Position numbers and translations under genes: made by a program
Source of the DNA: Welwitschia mirabilis
Lineage: Eukaryota > Gnetophyta > Gnetopsida > Welwitschiales
Direction of reading: 5' to 3'
Assembly (NCBI GenBank): GCA_051453625.1
Contig: JBOZIK010000001.1
Coordinates: 101,094,186 to 101,158,185, forward strand
DNA length: 64,000 nucleotides
Notes under the pieces: generated by a model
Seen by the model: only the letters and a program-made list of their open reading frames with translations
Told to the model about the DNA's origin: nothing
The model's database searches: none
Shown: positions 33,550 to 44,745 of the stretch, piece after piece
Position numbering within the stretch: position 1 is the first letter of the stretch
Layout of the letters: each line of letters opens with the position of its first letter

Positions 33550-35330
33550 TAGCTATTAGGTTGAAGAATCTCTATAGCTCCAAGATGTATTTAATCTATT
33601 CAAAGTTTCTATCCAAATGGTTAGAGAAAAAGGCATAATAAGGATCAAGAATGAAACAAGAAAAGAAAAGAACAAGATGTGGCCTGAGATGACTACTATG
33701 AATCCACCTTTGTGAACTATAATGCAACAAAAATAAAATATTCTAGTTGAAAATTAGTGAACATCAAAACAAAAAGAACTTTAGGTTTTAAACTGAATAG
33801 ACAAGCATAGATATGATAATTCTTTGAGGATTTGGGGTAGTAGAAACTTGTAAATCTTACTTAGAGCATTGTATAGCTGATGACTTTGGAGTTTTACTAA
33901 AACTTTCATGACATTGACAATGAAGAAGGAACATTTTTTATACAAGTAAGTGGATAAAATTTATGCATTTCTATAGAATTTTTAAATAATTTTCTTGGAA
34001 GAGGTGTTTTAGATGCATTGCAAATTTATTTTTTATCTTTCAAAATAATTTTTACTAATAAAGAAGTAAAAGTAACTAGGAAGGATCTCACTAGTTACAT
34101 TTTTAGTTGATCACATGTCACTCTAATAGAATAACTAGAAGGGACAACATCATTTTGGATGCTTCAACATTTAGTCATTTCTCATAATATTTTGGTGAGA
34201 GGTAGCCATTATAGTTATTATACAGAAATGAAACATCTATAGTATATTTCTTACTATTTAATATTCAAATAGATATTGGTTTTGTCATTTGCATGGACAT
34301 TATTTTACCATTCCATGTATATAAAACTTTGGGCATCCATTTTGTATCAGTTTGCTCATTTCTAATGCTAGAATTTCTATATCTACTCTATATCTCATTA
34401 TAGTACAGAAACCCCTCTCAGACTTTAGTAACAAATAAAGAGTGCTCAAAGAAAGTGTGAATGCACAAGTTCACAAAAATTAGCACTAAAAAGATCCATG
34501 TCAATTGGCGGTAAATGTCTTTATTAATGAAAAAGAGACTCAAGGTAATAGCCTAGGAATCTAACAAAATTGGCAAAAGCATCCTAAGAATCAAGAAAAG
34601 GCTAGACACATATGCAAAGATATGACCCCCTTTTAAATTTATAAGAAATGGACACATCTGTTTGAATAGAGATCAGTGAAAAGCAAGATAGTAAAAATGG
34701 CACAAATTAGAGCAGGAACAACCTCCTAGAGGGATAGCGTATAATTCAAGATGTGGAGAGGATTTTTGACATGCACAAGTTTTTACCATCTAGGTGGAGA
34801 TATAAGAAGTGGTAGATGAATCTTCAAGTAAATCATACATACCATTTAAAGTTACTCATCTAAGAAAGAGAGTACATTAATAGGGACAACATCCATTATT
34901 GGTGTCACTGCCATACACTCCTCCACTACTAGTTCATGTAACAGTAAGGACTTCAAACATTTCCTATGAGGGTGTACATCCATCACTTTGCAAACATACT
35001 CTCGAATGAGATAGTGAATAGCTCATGTAGGTAACAAAAGATAACATCCTCCAAGCTCTAATTCTTAGTAGAAGACATCCTCATCTCAAGGCACATATCA
35101 GAGTCTTCTTCTAGATAATATAATGACAGAGATGATAGTGATAAGTATGATTAAGCATATAGTGCATCCTCTAATTTAGATGCATCTCCCAATGATTATT
35201 ATTTAATTATGTCCAAAAGGAAAAGAAGGCAAATGTAAAGAAATAGATAAATAGGGAGAGAAGGAAATTATGAGATGAAGTGAGTGAGTTTGGATTGGAA
35301 ACATCTTTTTAATCTTATTATGGTTGTGAT
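33550..35330 (+). pseudogene. possible env-like / extra ORF remnant of element 3
   Basis: The sequence around 34,240-34,380 has one fairly open plus-strand frame, YYLFNIQIDIGFVICMDIIL then PFHVYKTLGIHFVSVC, whose spacing recalls the (L/V)LNxIDIxxVIxxHI...LPFPxLIT block of plant retroelement extra ORFs. The end near 35,130-35,200 is serine/aspartate-rich and then basic. The position between pol and the PPT fits the env-like ORF of Sirevirus-type copia elements. No search could be run, so this remains tentative. Confidence 0.3.
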
Positions 35331-35648
35331 AGTTGGAGACATTACATCATGTTGTATCATTGCATTGTGTTGTTGTTTCTCACATTAAGCATCATCATTG
35401 TGTTTGTGTTAGTGTTTTATTAAAATCAAGTGATTTTTTTACTAATGCATTATTTTCAAAGTAAATGTTTTCTCTATTATGCATATTGTATCAATCTTAT
35501 TAAATCATATTCCTTGAAAACCTTATTTTAATGTAATATTTCTTGTTAAGTATTTACAATATTAATTTGTTTGGTTAAAGGTAATTTCTTAATGATTGGT
35601 TGAGAATAAATGCTTTTAATAGATTTTATAGGCTCTGTACATCATCAA

Positions 35649-37160
35649 AAAGGGGAATATTATTGATCTACCTAGTTTTGATGTGCCAAACTTGTTAAAT
35701 ACAGTGTTGTATATGTGTAGAAATCATGGAAGTAGGTAAATCAATAGAGTGTTTTAAAGACATATACTTATTTGAGAGACATATATAGCAAGTGAAGTTA
35801 TCTAGAAGAATTGAAGACATATACAAGACAAGTTGCATGTATGAACTAATTTCTTATCTAGTGTATTATATTTTAGAATCTTACATTGAAGATGTCTACA
35901 CAAGGTGAAGATATTTACCAGACTTCCAAACATCTACAAGAGAAGAGATATCTAGACTGAATTGAAGGGCAAATAATAAAAGATTCTTACATATTTTGAA
36001 TAAGTTTGTATATTATGAAGATATCTATAGCCAAAGAAAACACCTCAATTAATTTGTATAAGATTATCAAAAGATGTCTACTAGGACTAAAGACATCTAC
36101 ATAAAATTGAGGAATGATGACAAATGGTTATAGATTGAAGACATTTACAATGGATGAAGACATCTACATTATGTTAAAAATAAAAAATAAAATTGTCACT
36201 GAAGGGTGTGAATTTAGTCATTTTCATGTGACCCTTTATGAAAACCCTGTCATAAGATCTAATATAAAATGAAAAGAAGAAATCCTAAGCAAATAGTAAT
36301 TATACCTACTCTTAGAGAAGATTATAGAAAAGTTTTAACATATCTCTCTATAAAACAAATCAAGGAAATAAAACATTGAATCAAAAATAAGATTAACAGC
36401 TAGATTGCATTAGTGTGCAAAGAATTCATAGAAAATAAAATGTTTCATTACTCTTGAAGAAGGAGATCACTATTGTTACTCTTTGAAGGGAAGAAAGAAA
36501 AGAAGTCAAACTAAAAATCTAGTTCTTCTTCTTCCAAGTAACCAAGTTGTTTGTATTGAAAATATCATTTATTAATCATTGTTCTAGCTCATTTCTTTTG
36601 TCTGTAAATGATTGTTCATAGAGATGGAAATTTGATTACCTAGAATCTCTGTTATTCCACATTTATTATTTCCATTCTTTGGCCCTTGAGAGGCCTTTGT
36701 GTTACTGGGCCTTGATTTGGAATTCCAAGTTGTATTGTACTTAGTGTAGTACTCTGATGTGTTCACTATTATTGTAAGATTACTAGCAACTCTCAAACCA
36801 TAATGGAGCACTAAGGGATTGATTTGATTGACTTGTGAGGAGCAACCCACTATTATAAGCCTTTTAAGATTAATGATGAGCCTAAAACCATAATGGAACC
36901 CTGAGGGGTTGATTTAGCTTTCTTACAAGAAGCAGCTTATTGTAATGAACCTTGTATGATTAGAGGTAAGCCACAAACCATGCCTTTTAAGTTAAGCAAT
37001 AAGATCTAGAGGTTTACTGGTTTTAACCCTTCAAACATCAACTACCTAGGTTAGGAAACCATGTAAATCCAGTAAGATTTCCATTCATATTGCATGACTC
37101 TAGTTGACTGGTAGTTTTCAGTTATCAAAATATTCACCCCTCATCCATAAGTTTAACAAT
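35649..37160 (+). repeat. PPT-like tract and 3' LTR of element 3
   Basis: CATCATCAAAAAGGGGAATA at 35,642-35,661 looks like the polypurine tract and its lead-in, followed directly by TTGATCTACCTAGTTTTGAT, the kind of LTR start seen in plant copia elements. The LTR contains four AGACATCT-type motifs (35,890; 36,072; 36,091; 36,158), a TATAAAA-like box near 36,262, the 90-bp triplicate repeat and an end near CCCTCATCCATAAGTTTAAC (37,139-37,158). Confidence 0.65.
36770..37005 (+). repeat. 90-bp triplicate tandem repeat
   Basis: The landmark AAACCATAATGGA or AAACCATGCC occurs at 36,795, 36,885 and 36,975, an exact 90-bp step, preceded each time by a (A/T)AAGATTA...GAG(C/G)C-like stretch. The same array, with 88-91-bp steps, exists at 29,085-29,270. 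Confidence 0.9.
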
Positions 37161-37164
37161 CCAC

Positions 37165-38060
37165 ATCTTCCAAATTAAGTTAGAGAAAAATGAGAACCAC
37201 GACCTTAAGAATCGAATAGAGGATTATTAGAACATTATTGTTCACTTGAATCATTAGTTGACTAGTAAACAAGACTAACCTATGAAAGCTATGTGTTTGA
37301 TGCAACATGTATCTAAACTAAAAAGGATATAATCAAAGAATAACTTGGTGATAAAGAGCCTCCATGAGGAGACTGAAAAAGAGATCCTTCACTACAACTT
37401 AATAGTGAAGGATTATAATCTTATGAGTAGGAGGGAGGTATATTAGAAGGCTAAAATCTGGGAATAGAAAATATTATTAAAGATTACAATGAATAAATAA
37501 TAAAATGATGGCATTTTTAAAAAAAGGAGGAACTTAAAAAAAATGAATGTCAAAATTATTGTGTTATTATCATTTAAGAAGAAGAGGCTTTAATAGTAAT
37601 AGAAGAAATGATTTTCTAGATAAGGTTAACATCTCATTTTCCAAGCATGGAAGATAGCAAGGTTATAGAAAAGATTGGTCCAACTGGAACAAATGATGCT
37701 ACTAGATCATCTACAAAATAAGTTGGACCTCTTCATAGATCTAGTACGGTTGGCTCATGTGAAAAGGATGCTTTAAGGGAATGACATCCTTTACTTTTAA
37801 TCATATTAATGTAAAAAATTTTATATGAACTACCTAGCTTACTAGCCAAATCAAGGGTGCCTTTTTATATGAATACAAATATGTAAAGATTTTGACAATG
37901 TAATGGCAATGATTATAGTAAGAAACGTGATTTCTTAATGGGAAAGGACTTTGTTTTGTTTCTTTTTCTTTTTCTTTTTCTTTTTTTAAATAGCAAATAA
38001 TTCTTCACATAGCTAATTGATTGAATAGAGAAATTATTACCCTAATAGGAAACTAGTGTT
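37165..38060. other. no gene recognised; (TTTCT)n microsatellite
   Basis: Possible gypsy-derived flank. The plus strand near 37,365-37,450 is hydrophilic and coiled-coil-like but without a motif. A pyrimidine microsatellite of TTTCT units occupies about 37,958-37,987. Confidence 0.4.
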
Positions 38061-38066
38061 GTTTGA

Positions 38067-38925
38067 CTAATGTAATGATGAAGATACTAAAGCACTTGCA
38101 TTGTTTTGGTTGAAATCATCATACGATAGCTTGTATGCATCAAGACTTAGAGATGTCCATAGCATAGGCATTGAAGAATCCATTAGGATGTGGTTGTTTG
38201 GATCATCAATAGGTTTTGCAATGTTTGATGTAATAAAAAAATGCAAGTTCATGGGTTCAACTTTTGAGGTGTCACAGAAGAAAAATCAAAATCCTCTAAA
38301 GTTACTAGTGGTGTTGTCTAGTGGTTGACTATCATTAGTTCTAACGTACGGATATGAGTAAGGATATGCACTAATAATGACAACTTTATCATTAACTATG
38401 GCTTTGAATTTTTTGTGCAACATGGAGTCTATTATACCATGTTGTGCCAATTAGTGACATCGTAGGATGATATTTGCTAATATTCTACCTGCAACAATGG
38501 ATAAATGTGTTTTGGCTTTAAGTGGTCTAACTTATAATGGGATGTTATTGTATCCTATGCTCAATGCTAGGTTTCCATTAAAGTTTTGTAAGTTTAGGAT
38601 TTGTATTAAGTCAATCTCATCCTTGATGCCTAATAACTTAACACATTTATAGGTTATGATGTTGATCCTACACTTATGTCTACTAGTATACATTTGACAC
38701 CATAATCATTGGCATATGCTATGACATAGAATGAGGATTTTTCATAATCTGTTAGTTCAACACTAGACATCTTAACACTCTCATCACTGAATATTATAGC
38801 ATGGATGTCCAAACTTAAGGAGACTTCGAGGGATGTATTTTGATTTAATAAGGCATTAAAGATTAGAGATACTAGGTTAATAAAATACCTTAAAACTAGG
38901 ATATTCAATAAAATGTTTTCCAAGG
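38067..38925 (-). pseudogene. pol: gypsy retropepsin region (minus strand)
   Basis: On the minus strand 38,923-38,654 (89 open codons) ends with KSSFYVIAYANDYGVKCILV then DISVGS, corresponding to the NxALxxxxxxxxxxxxxxxLVDNGSxxN protease stretch of plant gypsy polyproteins, with the aspartate kept and DNG changed to DIS. Downstream pieces (KLYKFNGNLALSIGYNNIPL, FKAIVNDKVVIISAYPYSYP) fit the stretch between protease and RT (KLKFxVxGKLVxISxEE). RT does not follow, so the element is truncated on its 3' side near the LTR of element 3. Confidence 0.6.
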
Positions 38926-38929
38926 CATT

Positions 38930-40240
38930 ATACTATACTACAGAGTTTATGATAAGATTGTATAATGTAAGGTTCATTTACTAAATTTAAGGATTGCTAA
39001 TGTTTTGAGACTTTGCAGTGGGTGGTGGCAATGGCTCTTTTCCATTGTGTGGATCATAAAGGGGTTGTCTACATTTTTTTGGTGCTAGGGTAATGATCAT
39101 GTAAGAGGCTCATTTTACTCTTGCTACTTTGGTTGTGATATTAAATGATTGTGCTTAGGTCTCAAGGATTTGTTAGTAGATAGGATTAAGATTTGAGGCA
39201 GAGTTTTGAGTATTAAGATGTTGCTACTATGATCTATGAATGTGTGTTATTGGATTAGCTAAGATCAATTAAATTACAAGTCAGATGGCATAAGCCATAG
39301 GCATAGGATAACAGATTATGAGAGGGCTTCATGATGTAGAAAGAAGTGAAGTATAATTAGATGGTATTTGGCTTAATATGTTTTTCCTTATTCCAGATTA
39401 AATAACCAACGAATGAAAATTATGAGGTTAATGCATATTAAAGGGGTTATGTCAATTTGAATAAGGTCTTCAATTGGCTATTAATATTATAAGAAGGGGC
39501 ATGGATTATTGGATGACAAGATCATCCCTTCTTCCTCTACGGTGGTTGTGATGAATTGTTCATCAAAGCCTATAACTATTTGGCCAATCTGTTAGTGGTT
39601 GTTTTGGTTAAATGAATCATTAAAGACATAAAGGAGTTGGTTATCAGACTATCTAGGAGTATTAAGGTTTAAGAATAATTTTTCCTTAATTAATCATTCT
39701 TCAGATGAGGTCTTTTAGGGAAATGCATCATTCAGTATATGAATAGTACTCTATGATAAGCACATTGTTCATTTGCATTATGCCAAGCTAGAGGCACACG
39801 GTTCTAATCAAATTGGATAGGATTTGGCGTACATAACTCTATATGCTTGAAATTGATAATATTTTAGAGGATCTGTGTTCATAAGTAAGGTTATGGCATG
39901 TAAGCCTCAAGATTCCTTCTATTCCTCTGTGCCTTGTTATTTTGTGGATTACCCCTATTTTGGTTTTGGGAGTGGTCATTATTGTTCCTTCATTGGTTAT
40001 TTTGTTTGCGTGATTGCATCTAGCTTACTTCTTTAGTCCATTAGGCATCTTATGATGTCTAGTATTATTCTAGTTAACTAACCGTGTATTTGTTCTTTTT
40101 TCACTTTGTATTGTTAGTTGTGGTTGTTACATCATGTGGATCATTTGTCTTAAATAGGATACTTTTCTAGTAGTAGGGTCTTGAACCAAGTGGTTCTTGA
40201 AAATAGTGGGATTTTCAATGCATTTCTAAGTCATAAAACT
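38930..40240 (-). other. gag-to-protease interval of the minus-strand gypsy remnant; no domain read
   Basis: Lies between recognisable gag and protease of the same remnant and is presumably its decayed linker. I could not read a zinc knuckle here. Confidence 0.35.
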
Positions 40241-40249
40241 AACCGAGAT

Positions 40250-41710
40250 TGCATGAACTGGTTCTCTACAAGGATAAATACCAATTTACTATCATCGAGA
40301 GGCAAGTGGAATGCCTATGATGCTTTTGTCTAATGGATGATGAAATTAATGACTACTCATTTTCTTAGGTAGTTTTGAGGAAGGTCAGCTAAGATTCCTT
40401 TGCTATTTGGTTTATAAAGAATGTTTGTAAGAAGATCTCACATATTAGTGGTTTGTCACTAAGTGTTATGGCAAGTTATGATACCGGTCTAGAGCATACG
40501 TACTAAAAGCAATAAAAGAACCTAAATTTAGCTACTTGGTTATCCACGAATATAACATAGTCATTGCAGTATGCTCTAACATGGGCTATAGGATTAGTAT
40601 CCTTATTGAATTTTTCAAAACAAGAAACTTCAAAGGCCTATGGTAAATGAGGTATAGGTATGCTAGGGTGATGGATTTGTATCATTTAATAAGGGATCCA
40701 CCTATTCAAAGTGAAGCACTTAAACTTCTATCTAAATTTGTTGAATGACATTAAGTAGGTTGGGATCTATTTAAGGTTTCACTTAGGATACTCTTATGGT
40801 ATTGTATGGGATAAGGCTCTAGGTGTTACTAAGGCCGATGATTCCTACAATGATTTTGATTCATCCTATGATGCCTATGTTGGCATTTGGATTGGTAACC
40901 TTCATCATCATCAAATTTGTTCAATAAGGAGGAACATAAAGGTGGTTCTCTTAACAATCCTTAGTTTCAGATTGTGTTATAGCATTTTTTTGTGTTCTAG
41001 CTAGTTGTTTATGTGTTGATTTTGACATGTTTCAAGGGGCATGTTTGGTTTAGTGGCTTCAGGGGCTTACAACGTTTATTTATCATGAGGTGACAAAACC
41101 TTTCTCTTTCTCATTAAGGTTTGTATTCTGGTAGAGCCTATTTTTTTACTACCATGGATCATAGTATAATCCTTTTTAGACATGTCATGATCTTTTACTA
41201 AGTTCCTTAATTTAGCATTAATGTTTTTGAGTTGAGATTCTAGTTCTTAAAAGGATTTTTCAAGGTTAGTAGGCCTGAAGGGATTATTGTCTATTCTAAA
41301 GTGATTAAAGAATTTTGTTCTACATTTGTATTAGTTGCTTGTACTAAGGTTCTAGCACTATCAAAGAAGTGCTTGCCTGAGGCATGTGCTAAAGACCTAA
41401 GGATTTTCGGTGGAAGTCTACATAGTATTCCATGGGGGTTTTGGCTTCAAGGCATGTGCTAGATCATCATGTAGGGCTTCTTTAAATTTGGTTTTTGATT
41501 GACCCAAGCCATTTCATCAACTTGGTTTTCAACTTCTTCATCATAGGTTGCATCAAATTCCTCATGGACATTTTGCAACTTGGTGGCTCTTCTATTGCAA
41601 GCATTTGATTGTTGAATTAAATGGACAAATAATTCAATAAGATAATGGTTGAAAGTTGTATCATTGGGACTATGCAAATTGAGTCCATGGTTTTCATAAT
41701 AGGCCATTTC
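40250..41710 (-). pseudogene. gag: gypsy gag (minus strand)
   Basis: The minus-strand frame near 40,640-40,510 reads CFEKFNKDTNPIAHVRAYCN then DYVIFVDNQVAKFRFF, matching the gypsy gag core (KFxxFxGxxxPxxHLxxYCxxM...xxFxxSL). An open piece at 41,707-41,459 (82 codons, MAYYENHGLNLHSPNDTTFN start) is the probable N-terminal part. Between about 39,900 and 40,080 the minus strand is arginine-, asparagine- and glutamine-rich, as expected for the gag C-terminus. Together with 38,067-38,925 this gives gag then protease in order. Confidence 0.6.
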
Positions 41711-41929
41711 TTGCGTGTTGCATCACTCAGGCCTATTCCTACCCATAATTTAGCACATATACGTAAGTATTATTTCACCTCAATGGAATTAACAATGTGA
41801 GCAGTAGTGTTCGAATTGGTACTAACCGAAGAGCCATTAGGAATAAGATTAGATAAAATGTGTAATACTAATTGAAGTGGTTATGTTTTGAAGGATATTA
41901 GGACCAAGAAGGAAATATGAGATCCTAAG

Positions 41930-42400
41930 CCCAATATTAAAACTTAAAGATATAAGGTTTAGAAGAAAACTTGAAGATATCAAGCCTTTTTAGAGGTAAT
42001 GAATATTAAGTCTATGGATATGAGACCAAGATGTAAAATCACAAATGTTAATCTTCCAAATATGAAACCCAGTGATATCATGTTCAAGGATATGATGCAC
42101 AGAGGTATTAAGCTTGAAGTTATCAAGCCTAAAGATATCATGCCTGGAGGCAAAAATGAGAAATATGAAGTCAGGAGATATGACACCCAAAGATATCATG
42201 CCTCAAAGCTAGGAGACATATTAAGCTAGGAGACATCACATCCAAGGTGTTACACCTTCGGACAAGTTAGAATATATTAGGTGTCTAGATATGATGTCTG
42301 AAATTGGGGTTGAAACTTTAGGGCCAAGATTAAGACTCAGGATATTGGACTCAAAAAGAGATGTTGAGGATATGACACCGAAAATGAAACTTTTATAAAG
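41930..42400. repeat. degenerate minisatellite of GATATCA(A/T)GCC-type units
   Basis: AAGATATCAAGCC, AGTGATATCATG, AAGTTATCAAGCC, AAAGATATCATGCC (twice), GGATATGA and related units recur at roughly 20-35-bp steps. Further units (ATATTAAGCCCAAG, GATACCAAGCCCAAAG) occur at 43,240-43,290. The plus-strand ORF at 41,999-42,229 is a by-product of the repeat. It lies on the 5' side of the minus-strand gypsy gag, so it may belong to its leader or LTR. Confidence 0.65.
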
Positions 42401-43430
42401 ACTTAGTTAGAATTATAAAAGGAGTGTTTTAACATAAAATTGTAAAAATGGCATTTCAACATATCAACCCCAAAACAAAAGAAGTTAAACAAACATTGAA
42501 GTATAATTTTTTAACACATAGATAATGAAAAAAATAGTAATGTAGTATCTAAATCAATGTTGTAGCAGCTAAAAATAGAGGAGTCCTTCTAGTCCCAAAT
42601 CTATAAGAGTGAAAAATCAACCCCTATAAGAGCAGTCCTCCCTAGGGTTTTAACAACAAGATGATGACGAGATTAAGAAACAAGGGATCAAATTTAGATT
42701 TGCTTTGGTTTATAATACCCTAGACATCTAAATTTATATTGTTTAGAAAAGAAAACTAATGAATACAATAGAACACAGTTGAAACAGAAGCTGTAATGAA
42801 AGTAAAACAACCAAAATAGATTGTTAAATTACTAAAATATTAGGTATATAGGAATTTCAAATATTAAACGAAGAACTTATCAAACAACCCCTTTTATTCA
42901 TAGTTTTCAATTCCAAAGGCTTGTGCATGCTTAAAAATGCACAAAGACATCTACAAGAAGATTTTGTTTAGTTCTGAAGATAAGACAAAGCTAAAGTTTA
43001 AGAAAAGTTGATGGAATTTAGAGCCTAGGAGGAGATAATTTCTAAAGGATGAGATAAAAGATGCAATAAAGATGCTTGGGTAATTCTCTATGATTATGAT
43101 TATCACTAATCATGGCAATTGGAATGTGGTGATTAACCCTTGAAATTAATGTTTAGTTGGTTTTTAAAGACCAAATTTAGGTTCTTACCCTATCACATGT
43201 CAAGACATGGTTAGACTTTTTGAAGATAAGGAATATAAGCCTAGAGAAAATATTAAGCCCAAGGAAGATACCAAGCCCAAAGAGGGGTATCAACCTTGAA
43301 GGGAATACGTAACCCAATGAAAACTTTGGATAGGATATTGGGACTCTGAGTTTTGGTAGGGTTCAAGGGATGGAAAAGGAATTAGTGGTTGCCAAGGCAT
43401 AACTTACACCATAACATTTATTTGAAAACA
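42400..43430. other. no gene recognised; possible gypsy LTR/leader
   Basis: Sequence with no coding signature. Contains a second short block of the minisatellite units near 43,210-43,320. Confidence 0.35.
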
Positions 43431-44395
43431 TCAATTTTTTATCTTAGACAAGCTATACTACATTTTTGGCTAGGCAAATCACACTTGAGTAGCGCACAAG
43501 AGCACAAGATGTTGTTCATCTGTATTCCTTGAAAGTCTCTTAAACTGAATTATTTCTCTAACAACCCTTATAACAAGAATACACTCAGCTTTCAGACTAG
43601 ACAGGGCAACAATCATGGAAGTTTTAAAATCCATGAGATTGCACCTCGTGCAACAGTTAGAAATATTAAAGAAATATTAAATGTAATTTGAAATAACTCA
43701 TAATTCATTTAACAGCCTCCTAGTGAGGTTTTTTTAGATTACTCATAGATGGGCTTACAATTCCTTTTGCATTCGCCAAGTCAATCTTGAACAGACCATG
43801 TAATACACTAGGCTACCCATGGCTTGAGCATATAGAACATTTGCCATTTGTTTTCTTAATGTATGCTAGAAATGTGCTAATTTGCAATCTTTCATATTGA
43901 ATTTTAATAGAGTTCGCGATCTCTCTGTCTCTCTTTCTCTCTCGCTTGTGTGAGATCCATAGTTGTCTCATTCCCCTAATCTTTTTAATCTGCAAACCTA
44001 GAAGTTGTTTAACAACACTAAAGTATTTCACTGAAAAATATTTCTTCAATTAAGACTTTATGATTTTGAATTATTTCTTTATTGTTTTTGCTGACCAGCA
44101 TGCCATACATGTATAGTAATGGCATTATTGTACTTCCACTTTCAAACCATTGAACATAAAATGACCAATATTACTTCTAACATTTTGTTGAGCTATAAAT
44201 GATTCAAACTTGCAATGCCATTGATGAGGATCTTTTTTCAAATCATACAAGCTCTTTTTCTATCTGCATACTCATGAATCTTTACCTCTCTCTTTTTTAG
44301 TCTACATAGCCATGACTCTTTACCTCTTGCAATGAAACCTTTTAGTTGTTCCACATATAACTTTCTTCAAGATCGCCAAGGAGAAACATGGTTTT
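43430..44395 (-). pseudogene. pol: copia element B: reverse transcriptase and RNase H fragment
   Basis: Minus strand: FLLGDLEESYM near 44,385-44,350 (family FLHGDLEExIYM), KKSLYDLKKDPHQWHCKFES near 44,265-44,205 (family KKSLYGLKQAPRQWYxKF), then MKKYFSVKYFSVVKQLLGLQ (44,049 downwards; family LKxxFxMKDLGxxKxILGMxI), EAVKWIM and finally KTSMIVALSSLKAECILVIR (about 43,615-43,555), the copia RNase H block with its glutamate changed. YSSVICLAKN near 43,460 ends the match. The frame shifts several times. A CT-rich microsatellite at 43,921-43,947 lies within the coding remnant. Confidence 0.8.
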
Positions 44396-44745
44396 TGTTG
44401 GTAGTGAAAAAATAGATGGAAGACAAATAATAGTTGTAGTAGTAAACAAAACTACCAATGCTTTCATTAACAATAGAGGACCAAACAGTTTTTGAAACCA
44501 CACTTAATATTCTACAATCAAGTGGAAACAAATATACATAGATTTACATGGTTCTAGGGGATTCTAAATATCCATAACAAACTAAAAAAGTTAATAAGCA
44601 TATAATAAACATATATGTGATAAACTAACAAAGTGCAGTATGCATAACGAACTAAAGAAGTAAAAATGCATATGTATAACAAAGTAAAGAATAAGGTGCA
44701 ATTGTGGTTACCTCTTTATGTAGTCTTAACTAATGCAGAATTGAG
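44396..44745 (-). repeat. possible 3' LTR of copia element A
   Basis: The plus strand has TGTTGGTAGTGAAAAAATAG at 44,396, similar to TGTTAGGTAGGACATGAAGA at 47,323 next to the primer-binding site of element A, so both may be the plus-strand-left ends of element A's LTRs. The rest of the two LTRs does not align clearly by eye. The edge coincides with the truncation point of element B's RT. Confidence 0.35.

Larger units (their letters stand above)
28967..37160 (+). mobile_element. Ty1/copia retrotransposon, element 3 (plus strand), 5' LTR truncated
   Basis: Order on the plus strand: partial 5' LTR (28,967-29,435), gag with zinc knuckle, protease, integrase, a short pre-RT segment, a motif-rich spacer, a weak extra ORF, a purine-rich PPT-like AAAAAGGGGAAT at 35,649, and a long 3' LTR. 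The two LTR copies share sequence over about 470 bp including a 90-bp triplicate repeat. The 5' copy lacks the first 1 kb of the 3' copy. RT and RNase H are not readable and are probably deleted. Same family style as elements 1 and 2. Confidence 0.7.

Noticed and set aside
38101-38652. Plus-strand ORFs at 38,101-38,328 and 38,467-38,652
   Set aside because: The opposite strand matches gypsy protease-region motifs, so these are antisense shadows.
41999-42229. 76-codon plus-strand ORF
   Set aside because: It is produced by the degenerate GATATCA minisatellite and has an overlapping ORF on the other strand; no independent coding evidence.
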